Shown here one piece after another: positions 16,938-25,293 of a stretch of DNA of 48,751 bases. The stretch is from Verrucomicrobiota bacterium. GTDB taxonomy: Bacteria > Verrucomicrobiota > Verrucomicrobiia > Limisphaerales > UBA8199. The first letter of the stretch is position 1. The number at the start of each line of letters is the position of its first letter. The stretch is from the NCBI GenBank assembly GCA_029974925.1, contig JARKQH010000160.1, positions 1 through 48,751 of the forward strand, written 5' to 3'. A program made the position numbers and the translations under genes. The notes beneath the pieces were generated by a model, which had not been told where the DNA came from, ran no database searches, and was given only the letters and a program-made list of their open reading frames with translations.

Positions 16938-17000
16938 CTAGAACCCGCCGTCCGCGCCGCTCAACAGCAGCGCCAGCGATAGCAGCAGGTTCAAGTTCAC
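16938..17000 (-). CDS. Leucine-rich leader peptide of leuA (LeuL-like)
   Basis: A 20-codon reading frame starts at GTG (17000), with GGAG eight bases upstream at 17009-17012, and ends at TAG (16938-16940). Eight of 20 codons are leucine (TTG, CTG, CTG, CTA, CTG, CTG, CTG, TTG), giving the runs NLNLLLS and ALLLSG. An in-frame GTG at 17006 would add two residues. Ribosome stalling at the Leu codons when charged leucyl-tRNA is scarce would leave the last codons (GAC GGC GGG TTC, 16941-16952) free. These pair over about ten positions, including two G-U, with GAACCCGTTG in the 5' arm of the terminator and so prevent termination. When leucine is plentiful, the ribosome reaches the stop and covers this arm. 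The leader is too short for routine gene callers. Confidence 0.88.
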   Translation of the reverse strand: MNLNLLLSLALLLSGADGGF

Positions 17001-17012
17001 ATTCACGTCTCC

Positions 17013-17041
17013 AAGCTACCCGCTTCCCGCGGAATCGTCAA
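17013..17041 (-). promoter_or_regulatory. Probable leuL-leuA promoter
   Basis: On the minus strand TTGACG (17036-17041) and TAGCTT (17013-17018) are spaced by 17 bases. The -35 has five of six consensus bases, and the -10 keeps the three most conserved positions (T, A and final T). The predicted start of transcription, six to nine bases on, falls at about 17004-17007, on or beside the GTG at 17006. The leader peptide might therefore be translated from a leaderless message. Confidence 0.6.
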
Positions 17042-17126
17042 GAGTGCGTTCTGGGTCTTTTCAGGGCGCCACCTTTTCTGTAGGGTGGGGGAGCCAACCG
17101 GGTGGGTTGGCAGTCCTTTCCAGACC

Positions 17127-17696
17127 ATGCCCTCGAATATCGAAATCAAGGCGCGCGCCAGAGACCCCGAGCGGCTGCGGCGGCTCGCCGAGCGGTTGAG
17201 TGACATACCGCCGGAGGTGCTCGAGCAGCACGACACGTTCTTTCCCTCTCCACGCGGACGTCTCAAGCTCCGGCAGTTTTCACCGCGGTCGGGCGAGCTG
17301 ATTTTTTACTGCCGCCCCGATGTCGCCGGCGCCCGGCAATCCGACTACGTCATCGCGCAAACCGCGTCGCCCGCCGACTTGCGGGCCGTGCTCAGCGCCG
17401 CGCTGGGCGTAAACGGCACGGTCACCAAAACGCGGCGGTTGTTGCGGGTGGGCCAGACGCGCATCCACCTGGACGAGGTGGCCGGCCTGGGGGCGTTTGT
17501 CGAGCTGGAGGTGGTGCTCCGCGAGGGCCAAACGCCGGAGGAAGGCCGGCGGGTGGCGCGCCAGCTCATGGCCGCCCTCGAGATTGACGAGAGCGAACTG
17601 GTCGCGGGCGCTTATGCGGACCTACTGGCGGCTGCCGATGCAGTACAAGTGAGTAAAGCCGCGCAAGAAGACCCGTCCCCCGCTGATGGCGGGTGA
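17127..17696 (+). CDS. CYTH-domain protein (class IV adenylate cyclase / triphosphate-binding fold)
   Basis: This 189-residue protein begins with PSNIEIKAR, the usual CYTH opening strand (ExExK-type, here NIEIK). Charged beta-strand motifs of the triphosphate tunnel follow: HDTFF, GRLKLRQF, KTRRLLRVGQTRIHLDEV and GAFVELEVVL. CYTH enzymes act on triphosphorylated substrates: adenylate cyclase CyaB, thiamine triphosphatase or inorganic triphosphatase. Which of these applies here cannot be told. The ATG at 17127 is chosen because homology starts there, although the frame is open from 17085. The last 25 codons overlap the convergent propeller gene by 75 bases and encode a non-conserved tail. Confidence 0.85.
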   Translation: MPSNIEIKARARDPERLRRLAERLSDIPPEVLEQHDTFFPSPRGRLKLRQFSPRSGELIFYCRPDVAGARQSDYVIAQTASPADLRAVLSAALGVNGTVTKTRRLLRVGQTRIHLDEVAGLGAFVELEVVLREGQTPEEGRRVARQLMAALEIDESELVAGAYADLLAAADAVQVSKAAQEDPSPADGG

Positions 17697-18848
17697 GGCA
17701 TAGGTTTTTTCTCCCAGCTCATTGCGGGCCACCACCTCGGCTTGCGGCCCCGCTTTCAGGACGCAAGTCACTCCGTCGTCGTTCAGGAAATAGAGCAAGC
17801 CGTTTGCCGAGACCGGCGAGGCGTGGCAGAGCCCGATTTTCTCACGCCAGAGCACCTTGCCCGAGGTGGCCTCGTAGCAATGAACTTCCTTGGTCGAGTA
17901 CGAGGAGGTGAAAAACCAATCACCGGCGCTGATGGGGGAGGGGACATACGGCGCGCCTTCGGTCGTCGTCCAGGCGACATGGGTTTGGGTCACTTCGCCG
18001 TTCCCGTCGGGTTTGATGGCCAGGAGCGCCCGCTTGGGCCAGCTCGTGCAACTCAGCACCAGGCCCGCCTTTTCGTTAAACGTCGGGGTGGCAACCGAGT
18101 CGCTGGCCGGCGCCTCGACAACCCAAAGGAGCTTTCCGGTGCGGGGATCGTAGCTGGTGACGGTCTTGTTTCCGGCCACCACCATTTGCGGCCGGCCCGC
18201 CAGCTCACGAATCAGCGGCGGACTGTAGCTCTGGCTGGGGTTGTCCCGCTGGACCTTCCAGACGGTCCTGCCGGTGGCTCGGTCCAGCGCGGCGATGAAG
18301 TTCTCGCCCTTGCTGTCGCACACCACAATCACCTTGTCCTCGAAAAGGTTCGGGTTATGGCTGAACCCCCACTGGCTGTAAAACTCGCCCGGGCGGGCGA
18401 GCCATCGCTGCCTGCCTTCGAAATCGTAGGCGGCCACCACGACCTCCTTCCGATCCAGGAACGTCACATACACGTTCTCCCCGTCGGTGGCTGGCGTTGC
18501 CGAGGCGTAGCTGTTCTCGGCGTTCTTGGCCTCGAGCGGCGCCGTCACGACGGTCTGCTGCCAAAGCAGCCGCCCGGTGTCGCGGTCGAAACCCAGCAGA
18601 AGCCGCTGCTGGGTTTCCTTCAGCGCGCTGGTCAGAAAGAGGCGCCGGCCCCATACAATGGGCGAGGAATGGCCCTCGCCGGGGACGGCCACTTTCCAGG
18701 CGATATTGCTGTGCGCGTTCCAGAACGTGGGCACGCCCGACTCGAGACTCGAGCCGTCTCCGCGCGGTCCCCGCCAGCAGGGCCAGTTCTCCGCAAGGAC
18801 GGAAGTGGCGCATACGATGAAGGCAGCCACGGGAATGATCGTTTTCAT
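17622..18848 (-). CDS. Secreted PQQ-type beta-propeller repeat protein
   Basis: The 408-residue protein has a signal peptide (MKTIIPVAAFIVCATSVLA) followed directly by ENWPCWRGPRGDG, the N-terminal hallmark of a large Verrucomicrobia/Planctomycetes family of secreted PQQ-like propellers. Repeats of the form 'xALDRATGRTVWKV', 'SYDPRTGKLLWVV' and 'CYEATSGKVLWRE' occur at blade spacing, about seven to eight in all. No dehydrogenase catalytic set can be pointed to, and many relatives probably do not bind PQQ, so the role is unknown. The start is the ATG at 18848; the frame continues upstream but without protein-like sequence. It is the last gene of a likely GH106-isomerase-propeller operon (61-base gap) and overlaps the CYTH gene at its 3' end. 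Confidence 0.87.
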   Translation of the reverse strand: MKTIIPVAAFIVCATSVLAENWPCWRGPRGDGSSLESGVPTFWNAHSNIAWKVAVPGEGHSSPIVWGRRLFLTSALKETQQRLLLGFDRDTGRLLWQQTVVTAPLEAKNAENSYASATPATDGENVYVTFLDRKEVVVAAYDFEGRQRWLARPGEFYSQWGFSHNPNLFEDKVIVVCDSKGENFIAALDRATGRTVWKVQRDNPSQSYSPPLIRELAGRPQMVVAGNKTVTSYDPRTGKLLWVVEAPASDSVATPTFNEKAGLVLSCTSWPKRALLAIKPDGNGEVTQTHVAWTTTEGAPYVPSPISAGDWFFTSSYSTKEVHCYEATSGKVLWREKIGLCHASPVSANGLLYFLNDDGVTCVLKAGPQAEVVARNELGEKTYASPAISGGRVFLRGFTHLYCIGSRQ

Positions 18849-18909
18849 CAAGCCAAAAAGTAAATTCGCAGTTTCTCTGGGGAATGGCGGGCTGGGGCCC
18901 GGCGAGACC

Positions 18910-20334
18910 TCAGCACACGCGCCGGACCTCGAGGTTGAGCAACGCGCCCAGCTTCTCGATCTGGCCGGCGATATGACCCACGCCGATGGCGCAATGGTGT
19001 GCGGGGCCGGCTTTGGACCAGAGGTTGATGAAGTTGCGGGCGCCCACGGCAAAGCGATAGCGGCTGTTGGTATTCCCGATCTGAAGCACCGGGCCGGGCA
19101 CCGACTCGCCTTCGGCGGTGAGGAGGAAGAGCTTGCCGCCGGCCGCCTGCACCACCGAGAGCAGCGTGACCGGCCCGTGTTTGACGCTCATTTGAATGGA
19201 AAGCCCCTTGCCCGGTTTGCCGTGATAGACCGGCAGGGGCACCAGCCCCACCCGCCCTTCGGCAATGGCGAAGTGCGCCGGCCCGTCGTGGCCCAGGAAC
19301 ACCACGTCGTCCACGAAATCGGCAAGGTAAAACTCGGAGAACGAGCCGCCCGCGCCGGAGAGGTCCATGATCTTCATCGCCTGCATGTTCTTGATTTCAC
19401 ATTCGCCGGCCACGGGGACGTGATGGCCGGTCAAAAGGGTGTTGCCCGCAATGACCGACGTGGCGATATCCCGATGGGGGCTGCCGTCCGCCCCCTCGTA
19501 ATAGTAGGCGATGGAGCCGAGGTTGTGTTTGGCCACCAAGGCATCCAACGCGCATGAGGTCCGCGCGGCGCGCTGGATTTCGGCGGGATCACATTCCTTG
19601 GAAACGTCGAATTCCCGCTCGAACTGGCGGATTTTGGCGCGGATGGCGGCGGGCTTGACCTGCTCGCGCAGCTCATTGAGCTCGCACATTTCCAAGAGCT
19701 CGAAATGGTTGCCGAAAGCGGCCGCCTGCTGGGTCATGTCGCTGTACACATCCAGCATGCCGCAGTAGTAATGGCCGATGATGCCGGCCCGATTGGCCCG
19801 CATGCCGGCGGCCACGCGCGCCGCCGCCACCCATTCGCGGATTTCCTGCCACGCCGCGGGGTCCTGCAGATGGCCGGTGACCAGGTGATAAGCCACTCCG
19901 GCGCGGTTGAAAACGCAGGCGATTTCCGGGGCGGAACAGGCCTGGCAGTGTTCGAGCCAGATGCCGGTCATCAGGCCGCGGTCCCCCAGGGCGTTGAACT
20001 TCTGGTAATCAAGCTGGGGCACCGGCTGCAGATTCAGCACCACCACCGGCACGCGCGTGTGCTGTACCACCGGCAGCACGGTGGACGACAGCGCGTAGGT
20101 GGAAATATAGAGAAAGATCAAATCCACTTCCTCCCGGCGGAACAACGAAGCGGCTTCGCGGGCTTTCAGCGGATTATCCACCATCCCCGCGTCCACGAGG
20201 TCAACGCCGCACGCGCGAATTTCCCGGGCGATTTGTTTCTGGTAACCCGTGAGGCGTTTCAGCAGGCCGTCAAACTGGGGCCAATAGGTGTCCAGTCCGA
20301 TGCCAAACAATCCAATCTTGATTTTGGGACTCAT
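18910..20334 (-). CDS. L-arabinose/L-fucose isomerase-fold sugar isomerase
   Basis: This 474-residue protein fits the L-arabinose/L-fucose isomerase superfamily, which interconverts aldoses and ketoses with a divalent metal. AraA landmarks can be matched by motif: VTGHLQD (152-158, AraA TGHWQD), Glu311 in VAGECE, Glu334 in SFSEFY, His349 in FLGHDG, and the HH pair at 446-447 in AGPAHHC. These four positions correspond to the two metal-binding glutamates and two histidines of AraA, so the enzyme is likely active. The start is taken as MSPKIKIG (20334); an ATG four codons upstream is possible. It begins 19 bases after the GH106 stop, suggesting it acts on the sugar released, possibly L-rhamnose, but the substrate is not determined. 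Confidence 0.85.
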   Translation of the reverse strand: MSPKIKIGLFGIGLDTYWPQFDGLLKRLTGYQKQIAREIRACGVDLVDAGMVDNPLKAREAASLFRREEVDLIFLYISTYALSSTVLPVVQHTRVPVVVLNLQPVPQLDYQKFNALGDRGLMTGIWLEHCQACSAPEIACVFNRAGVAYHLVTGHLQDPAAWQEIREWVAAARVAAGMRANRAGIIGHYYCGMLDVYSDMTQQAAAFGNHFELLEMCELNELREQVKPAAIRAKIRQFEREFDVSKECDPAEIQRAARTSCALDALVAKHNLGSIAYYYEGADGSPHRDIATSVIAGNTLLTGHHVPVAGECEIKNMQAMKIMDLSGAGGSFSEFYLADFVDDVVFLGHDGPAHFAIAEGRVGLVPLPVYHGKPGKGLSIQMSVKHGPVTLLSVVQAAGGKLFLLTAEGESVPGPVLQIGNTNSRYRFAVGARNFINLWSKAGPAHHCAIGVGHIAGQIEKLGALLNLEVRRVC

Positions 20335-20353
20335 AAGGGTGGGCAAACAGGGT

Positions 20354-23300
20354 TCAATTTTCCTCGAGAATTGTTACCGGTCCAAACAGCCCCGACTCCA
20401 TCAGGGGGGTCGAGCGGGTCAATTTCCGAATGTTGGTTTGGGTCAGGCGTTTTTCCACCGGCAGGCCAGCATCCCCGATGATCCGGTTGGGCCAGAAGTT
20501 GACCACGTCCACCTCAAGCCGGTTGCCGGACGATTTCACCGCCCCCGTTATCCTGACCCGGAAGGGCGGGGACCACACTACGCCGAGCGGCTTGCCGTTG
20601 AGCCGGACTTCGGCCAGCTCGCGCAGACCGCCCAGGTCCAGCCACAGGTTGGTTGCCGAGGCATCCACCCCCGGCGGCAGGTCGAACGTCTTGGTGTAAA
20701 CCGCCGTGCCGGAATAGAACTTGATTTCCGGCTCCGGGCGGGCGGTCCAGCTTGCCAGCTCGTCGAACGTCGCGGACGCGGGCCCTCCCCACCGCGGGTC
20801 AAAGTTCACCATCCACGGGCCGTGAATCGCTCCGCGTTCGCGGAATTCGCGGTGATTGCGCGACGCCCCCGGCGACGCCGGATGTCGCGCCGCGGGCTCG
20901 CGAAAGACGACAAACCAGGAGCCGCACGGCGTAAATTGCAGCGGCACGGTCGTGACGCCGTCCCGCGTTTCATAGGCCGCCGCAAAGCGGCGCTCGCCGG
21001 TGACCGCGTCCCACAGCTCGGGCGCCTTGCCTGCGACCCGGAAGCTGCAGCGGACTTCCTCCCAGCGGTTCGAGCCGTTGGCCACGAAGTAAATGTCCGT
21101 CCCATCAGCCGCGCGGTGGATATAGTCGAATACCGCGCCCGGCTTGCCGCCGGCGACTTCAAAATCAGGCGGCACCCCGTCCGCCCGCAAAACCTCGCGC
21201 GCCGTCCGGCCCCAAATGACGCGCCCCTGGCCGGCCGCGTGTTGCTTGAGGTTCTGCCCGTCGCAATCCGCCCACAAATCATCGGCCAGGCGCCGAACTT
21301 CCGCGTCCGACCCCGGGTATCCGCTCAGGCCGCTGGCGCGGCGGGGTTTGGGGCCCAACACCGTGCCGCCCGCAGGCACCAGTTCCTTCAATCGGCGGAG
21401 GACCGGGAGCGAGATGATGTCCCGGTCGGGCAGCACCAGGACGCGGTAGCTCATTCCGTCGGGCAAAACCCAGCGCCCCTCGCGCACCGTCAGCCGGGTC
21501 AGGACCGCTTCCTCCGTGATTACGTCGTAATCGTAGCCGGGCAGGACCCGGGCGGGATCCGAGCGTTTCAACTGGGCGAAATTGGGCACGTGATCGCCAT
21601 AGTAATAGCATGCGTCCGCGACAAACAGGCCCTGCTGGAGTAGAAACTGGGCGCGATTGATGTAGCTCAGGAAGGGGCCGGACCTGGACCACCAGGTGGT
21701 GTTGGGATTGAAATGCGTCCCGGCGAAGTATTGCTGGCCGGGCATGCCCATCTCTTCGGGCGAACACACAAACGCGTGCCACACCAGCAGATTCATCCCC
21801 TCGCACAATGCCTTGTCGAACGAGGGCTTGAGGTTGTCCCAGATTGTCTCCTGCCAATGCGGTCCGATGGTGGTAAAGCCTTCGGCCAGCACCAGGTTGC
21901 GCCCGTAGGTGTGCGCCGCCGAAGCGGGTTGCTTGAGGAAAAAGCGGTTCGGGTCGCCGACGCGGTGACGCCACGACCACGCCCAAAACTCGCTCATGGG
22001 CGCGTCGTTCCAGCCCAGGCAGCGCTGCGCGTCTATCGGCACCCCGTGAGGACCGCCGGACTCGGGATGAATGAGCAGGCCGTGCCGGTGCGCCCGGTCG
22101 CGGAAGATGCGGTAATGGTGGTCAATGGCCAGGTCGCCGATGGTTTTGCGGAAGTCATCCAGAAACCGGTTGCTTTCCTCGCGGTTGTTCACAATGCGGC
22201 CCGCGAGGACCGGCAGGAACGGCAGTGGCTCGTAACCTCGCCGCTGGCGGAACTCGTCGAAAAGCCGGGGTGTCCAGTTCAAGGGCTCGACCTCCCAACT
22301 GTCCGTGTGCAGGTATTTGAGCGTTTTGCCTGCCAGAGGTCCCGCATCGGCAATCAACGGCTCGACAATCGCGTCCCAATACCGCTCGAAGGCGCCCGCG
22401 TCCAGGACGTCCAGCGCGTACCCCTTCCACCCGTCACTGCAGGTCGAGACGTAGGAATGGTCCCCGATGGTGTAACCGAACCGCAGAACCTGCCACTCAC
22501 CCTCGGGGGCGTCCCAGTTCAAAGTCCCCTCCGGGTTCAGGTTGCGAGTTAGGTTCACCACGGCGTCTGTGGTGGTGTCCTCTTCGCCGGGGGTGGCGGG
22601 GTGGTCCTGAAACAGGGGCGTGGAATCCGGCGCCGAAAAGGGTTGCAGCGGGCGGAAGATGGCTTTCTCAGCCCAGTTTTGAATCGGTTTTCGAGCGGTC
22701 GCGCCAGGGGCCGCCGGCCACGACCGATCTTTGGCTTCCAAACGCAATTCCGCAACCTGGACATTGCGCGGGGCGTCCGGATAACGCGGATCATAGCTGC
22801 TGAAGAACAATACCCGGAAAAAGCGACCGCCGACGGCGTCTAAGCTCACCGCGACTTCGCCTCCCAACGGTGCGGTAAAGGCCTTTACGGGGCGAAACGC
22901 TTTGCCATCGTCCGACACTTGCAGTTCACAGTCCCGCGGGCCGTAGCCGGCACGCCCCAGCAGCGATAAACGCTCAACGGTCACGGGCCTGCCGAAAGCC
23001 AGTTGCAGCCACTGCGGCTGCTCGCGGCTTGGGCCTTGTCCCGGCTGGTCCGAGCTGGAAACCCAGAACGTGGCCGGGTCGCCGTCGCCCGCCAGAGCCG
23101 CGGGGTGCGCGCTCTGCGCCGAAGCGGCGGTGAGTTCCTTAAAAGCGTCATCCGTTCCCGGGCTGGCGCGCAGGCGGTAGGCGACGACGAACTGATCCCG
23201 GTAATACCCGTCCCGATGCTTCGGTACCGGCAGGGCCAGGCTGATTCTGCCCGGCCCGGCGACCCGCGCTTCAGACCAGGTGAGCTTCTTCGCCGCGTCA

Positions 23301-23740
23301 TCGGCCGTGACGTTGGGTCCGCCCAGGTTCCAGCCGCTCATGATGTTCAGGCTCATTTCCAGTCCCAGGCGGTGGGCTTCGCGCAATGTATGCCGGTACA
23401 GCTCCCGCCACTCCGGCGTGAAAAAAGTCGGTCCATGCGGCACCCGGTCGTTGCCATCCTGCTCGGCACCCCCCGCGTCGCAAATGAGGGCGCCGCCAAA
23501 ACCCCTGGCCGCCATCTCCTCAAGATCTCGTGTGATGGCGGCCCGGGTCACGTTGCCGTTGAGCCACCACCAATACGCCCGCAGCCGGGCGTTCAGGGGG
23601 GGCGTTTCCCAGCCTTGTGCCAGCGCATCCGGTTTGGTTTCCGCAGCCAGCACCGTCGGAGTTCTATCATTCAGCGTTATTGCCGCCAACACGGCCAGCA
23701 CCCCAGCGAACCTGAATCGCAAAGAAACAACGCGTGGCAT
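20354..23740 (-). CDS. Secreted GH106-family alpha-L-rhamnosidase
   Basis: The 1128-residue protein opens with a signal peptide (about residues 1-33). The GH106 N-terminal block follows: RAYWWWLNGNVTRAAI (54-69), GFGGALICDAGG, and SLNIMSGWNLGGPNV (130-144). A discoidin-like (F5/8 type C) segment is inserted at about 203-336 (DGDPATFW, WLQLAFGRPVTVERL, CELQVSDDG). Conserved GH106 stretches continue with LAEGFTTIGPHWQETIWD and HAFVCSPEEMGMPGQQY, and the C-terminus is a jelly-roll sugar-binding domain (WLDLGGL, VRLNGKPLGVVW). GH106 enzymes release terminal L-rhamnose from pectin-type side chains. The ATG at 23740 is preferred over 23767 because it gives a clean signal peptide. It leads the operon with the isomerase and propeller. 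Confidence 0.92.
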   Translation of the reverse strand: MPRVVSLRFRFAGVLAVLAAITLNDRTPTVLAAETKPDALAQGWETPPLNARLRAYWWWLNGNVTRAAITRDLEEMAARGFGGALICDAGGAEQDGNDRVPHGPTFFTPEWRELYRHTLREAHRLGLEMSLNIMSGWNLGGPNVTADDAAKKLTWSEARVAGPGRISLALPVPKHRDGYYRDQFVVAYRLRASPGTDDAFKELTAASAQSAHPAALAGDGDPATFWVSSSDQPGQGPSREQPQWLQLAFGRPVTVERLSLLGRAGYGPRDCELQVSDDGKAFRPVKAFTAPLGGEVAVSLDAVGGRFFRVLFFSSYDPRYPDAPRNVQVAELRLEAKDRSWPAAPGATARKPIQNWAEKAIFRPLQPFSAPDSTPLFQDHPATPGEEDTTTDAVVNLTRNLNPEGTLNWDAPEGEWQVLRFGYTIGDHSYVSTCSDGWKGYALDVLDAGAFERYWDAIVEPLIADAGPLAGKTLKYLHTDSWEVEPLNWTPRLFDEFRQRRGYEPLPFLPVLAGRIVNNREESNRFLDDFRKTIGDLAIDHHYRIFRDRAHRHGLLIHPESGGPHGVPIDAQRCLGWNDAPMSEFWAWSWRHRVGDPNRFFLKQPASAAHTYGRNLVLAEGFTTIGPHWQETIWDNLKPSFDKALCEGMNLLVWHAFVCSPEEMGMPGQQYFAGTHFNPNTTWWSRSGPFLSYINRAQFLLQQGLFVADACYYYGDHVPNFAQLKRSDPARVLPGYDYDVITEEAVLTRLTVREGRWVLPDGMSYRVLVLPDRDIISLPVLRRLKELVPAGGTVLGPKPRRASGLSGYPGSDAEVRRLADDLWADCDGQNLKQHAAGQGRVIWGRTAREVLRADGVPPDFEVAGGKPGAVFDYIHRAADGTDIYFVANGSNRWEEVRCSFRVAGKAPELWDAVTGERRFAAAYETRDGVTTVPLQFTPCGSWFVVFREPAARHPASPGASRNHREFRERGAIHGPWMVNFDPRWGGPASATFDELASWTARPEPEIKFYSGTAVYTKTFDLPPGVDASATNLWLDLGGLRELAEVRLNGKPLGVVWSPPFRVRITGAVKSSGNRLEVDVVNFWPNRIIGDAGLPVEKRLTQTNIRKLTRSTPLMESGLFGPVTILEEN

Positions 23741-23858
23741 AAAAACTTGCGGCCAGAGAACAGGCATGCCCGAATCAATGCAAGTTTATTCACCGCCTCC
23801 CCGGCAAATCCTCCACAATCGTGACCCGGCATCCTTCCCGCGAGGTTCGGGTCGGTGC

Positions 23859-23872
23859 GGTCAAGCTTGACC
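23859..23872. promoter_or_regulatory. Perfect 14-bp palindrome, candidate operator
   Basis: GGTCAAGCTTGACC is its own reverse complement and lies in the 209-base divergent region between the GH106 operon and the hexuronate transporter, about 120 and 78 bases from their starts. Its size and position suit a dimeric sugar-responsive regulator controlling both sides; no regulator gene is adjacent. Confidence 0.45.
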
Positions 23873-23949
23873 CCGCCCCCGGGGATTTGAAAGACTGCCG
23901 GCCAAGCCGGATTGCGAGTTGCAGTCGGCCTTGAGCAAAATACGAAAGA

Positions 23950-25293
23950 ATGACCATGCCAGAAGCCACCAAAACCCAGGCTGCCAACTCGCTGGCGGCT
24001 GATTCCTCCGGCCCGATGGGCAACTACCGCTGGGTCGTTTGCGCCCTCCTGTTCTTCGCCACCACGATCAACTACATTGACCGCCAGATTCTTTCGCTGC
24101 TCAAAGAAATCCTCGACCGGGAGATCGGCTGGACCAACGCGGAGTTTGGATGGGTGAACTCTGCCTTCCAGCTCGCCTACGGGGTCGGGCTGCTCGGATT
24201 TGGATGGTTTGTGGACCGATTCGGCACCAAGATTGGTTACGCGGTTTCCATTGCCGCCTGGAGCGTCGCGGCAGCAGCGCATGCGGCGGTGGGCAGCGTG
24301 GTCGGTTTTATCACGGCGCGCGCCGCCCTGGGTCTGGGGGAATCCGGGAACTTCCCGTCAGCCATCAAAGCCGTGGCGCTTTGGTTTCCCAAACGCGAAC
24401 GAGCCTTTGCAACCAGCATTTTTAACGCCGGCACCAATGCCGGCGCCCTGATCGCCCCGGCGGTCATCCCGTGGATGGCTTTCAAGTTTGGCTGGCAGTC
24501 CACCTTTATCGCGGCCGGCGTGGCCGGCTTTCTCTGGCTGTTCCTGTGGATGCCGTTCTATGACGTCCCGGAGAAGAGCAAGTATGTGAAGGAGCCCGAG
24601 CTGGAGCACATTCGCAGCGATCGCGAGGACGAGCGGCCGCAGGAGAAGATTCCGTGGCTCAGCTTGCTGGGCTATCGCCAGACTTGGTCTTTCATTATCG
24701 CCAAATTCCTCACCGACCCCGTTTGGTGGTTCTTCCTCATCTGGTTGCCGGATTATTTCAACAAAACCCGCCACTTGGAAATCAAGAAGAGCTGGATTCA
24801 CATCGTGACCATCTACGGCATTGTCACGGTCTTGAGTATTTTCGGGGGCTGGATCACCGGCTGGCTGACCAAACAGGGGTGGACGGTCACGCGCGCCCGC
24901 AAGACCGGCATGTTTGCCTTTGCGCTCTGTGTCCTGCCCATCCTGATCGTGACCCGGGTGGGCGACTGGACGGCCGTGCTGTTGATCGGCCTGGCGGGCG
25001 CGGCCCATCAAGCCTGGTCGGCCAACCTCTTTACCACCGTTTCCGACATGTTCCCGAAGCGGGCGGTGGCGTCCGTGGTGGGAATTGGCGGCATGGCCGG
25101 CTCGGCCGGCGGCTTCATCTTCCCCATCCTCACGGGCATGATGCTCGACCACTTTCAAAAACTCGGAAAAATCACCAGCGGCTACGCCATCCTGTTTGGC
25201 ATTTGCGCGTGCATGTATCTGGTCGCCTTTGTGCTCCATCATCTCTGCGCCCCGCGGCTGGAACAGATCGAAATCCGCGAAGCTCGCGACTGA
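23950..25293 (+). CDS. MFS transporter, hexuronate (ExuT-like) family
   Basis: The 447-residue protein has twelve hydrophobic segments and the anion:cation symporter features of ExuT and related uronate carriers: INYIDRQILS (about 38-47), the GWFVDRFGTK loop between helices 2 and 3, and LGLGESGNFPSAIKAVALWFPKRER (the family's most typical block) after residue 118. The C-terminal half has SDMFPKRAVASVVGIGGMAGSAGG-type sequence. ExuT relatives import galacturonate or glucuronate with protons. The ATG at 23950 is preceded by a GAAAGA-like site. The stop overlaps the mannonate dehydratase start (TGATG), indicating coupled expression and supporting a uronate substrate. Confidence 0.9.
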   Translation: MTMPEATKTQAANSLAADSSGPMGNYRWVVCALLFFATTINYIDRQILSLLKEILDREIGWTNAEFGWVNSAFQLAYGVGLLGFGWFVDRFGTKIGYAVSIAAWSVAAAAHAAVGSVVGFITARAALGLGESGNFPSAIKAVALWFPKRERAFATSIFNAGTNAGALIAPAVIPWMAFKFGWQSTFIAAGVAGFLWLFLWMPFYDVPEKSKYVKEPELEHIRSDREDERPQEKIPWLSLLGYRQTWSFIIAKFLTDPVWWFFLIWLPDYFNKTRHLEIKKSWIHIVTIYGIVTVLSIFGGWITGWLTKQGWTVTRARKTGMFAFALCVLPILIVTRVGDWTAVLLIGLAGAAHQAWSANLFTTVSDMFPKRAVASVVGIGGMAGSAGGFIFPILTGMMLDHFQKLGKITSGYAILFGICACMYLVAFVLHHLCAPRLEQIEIREARD

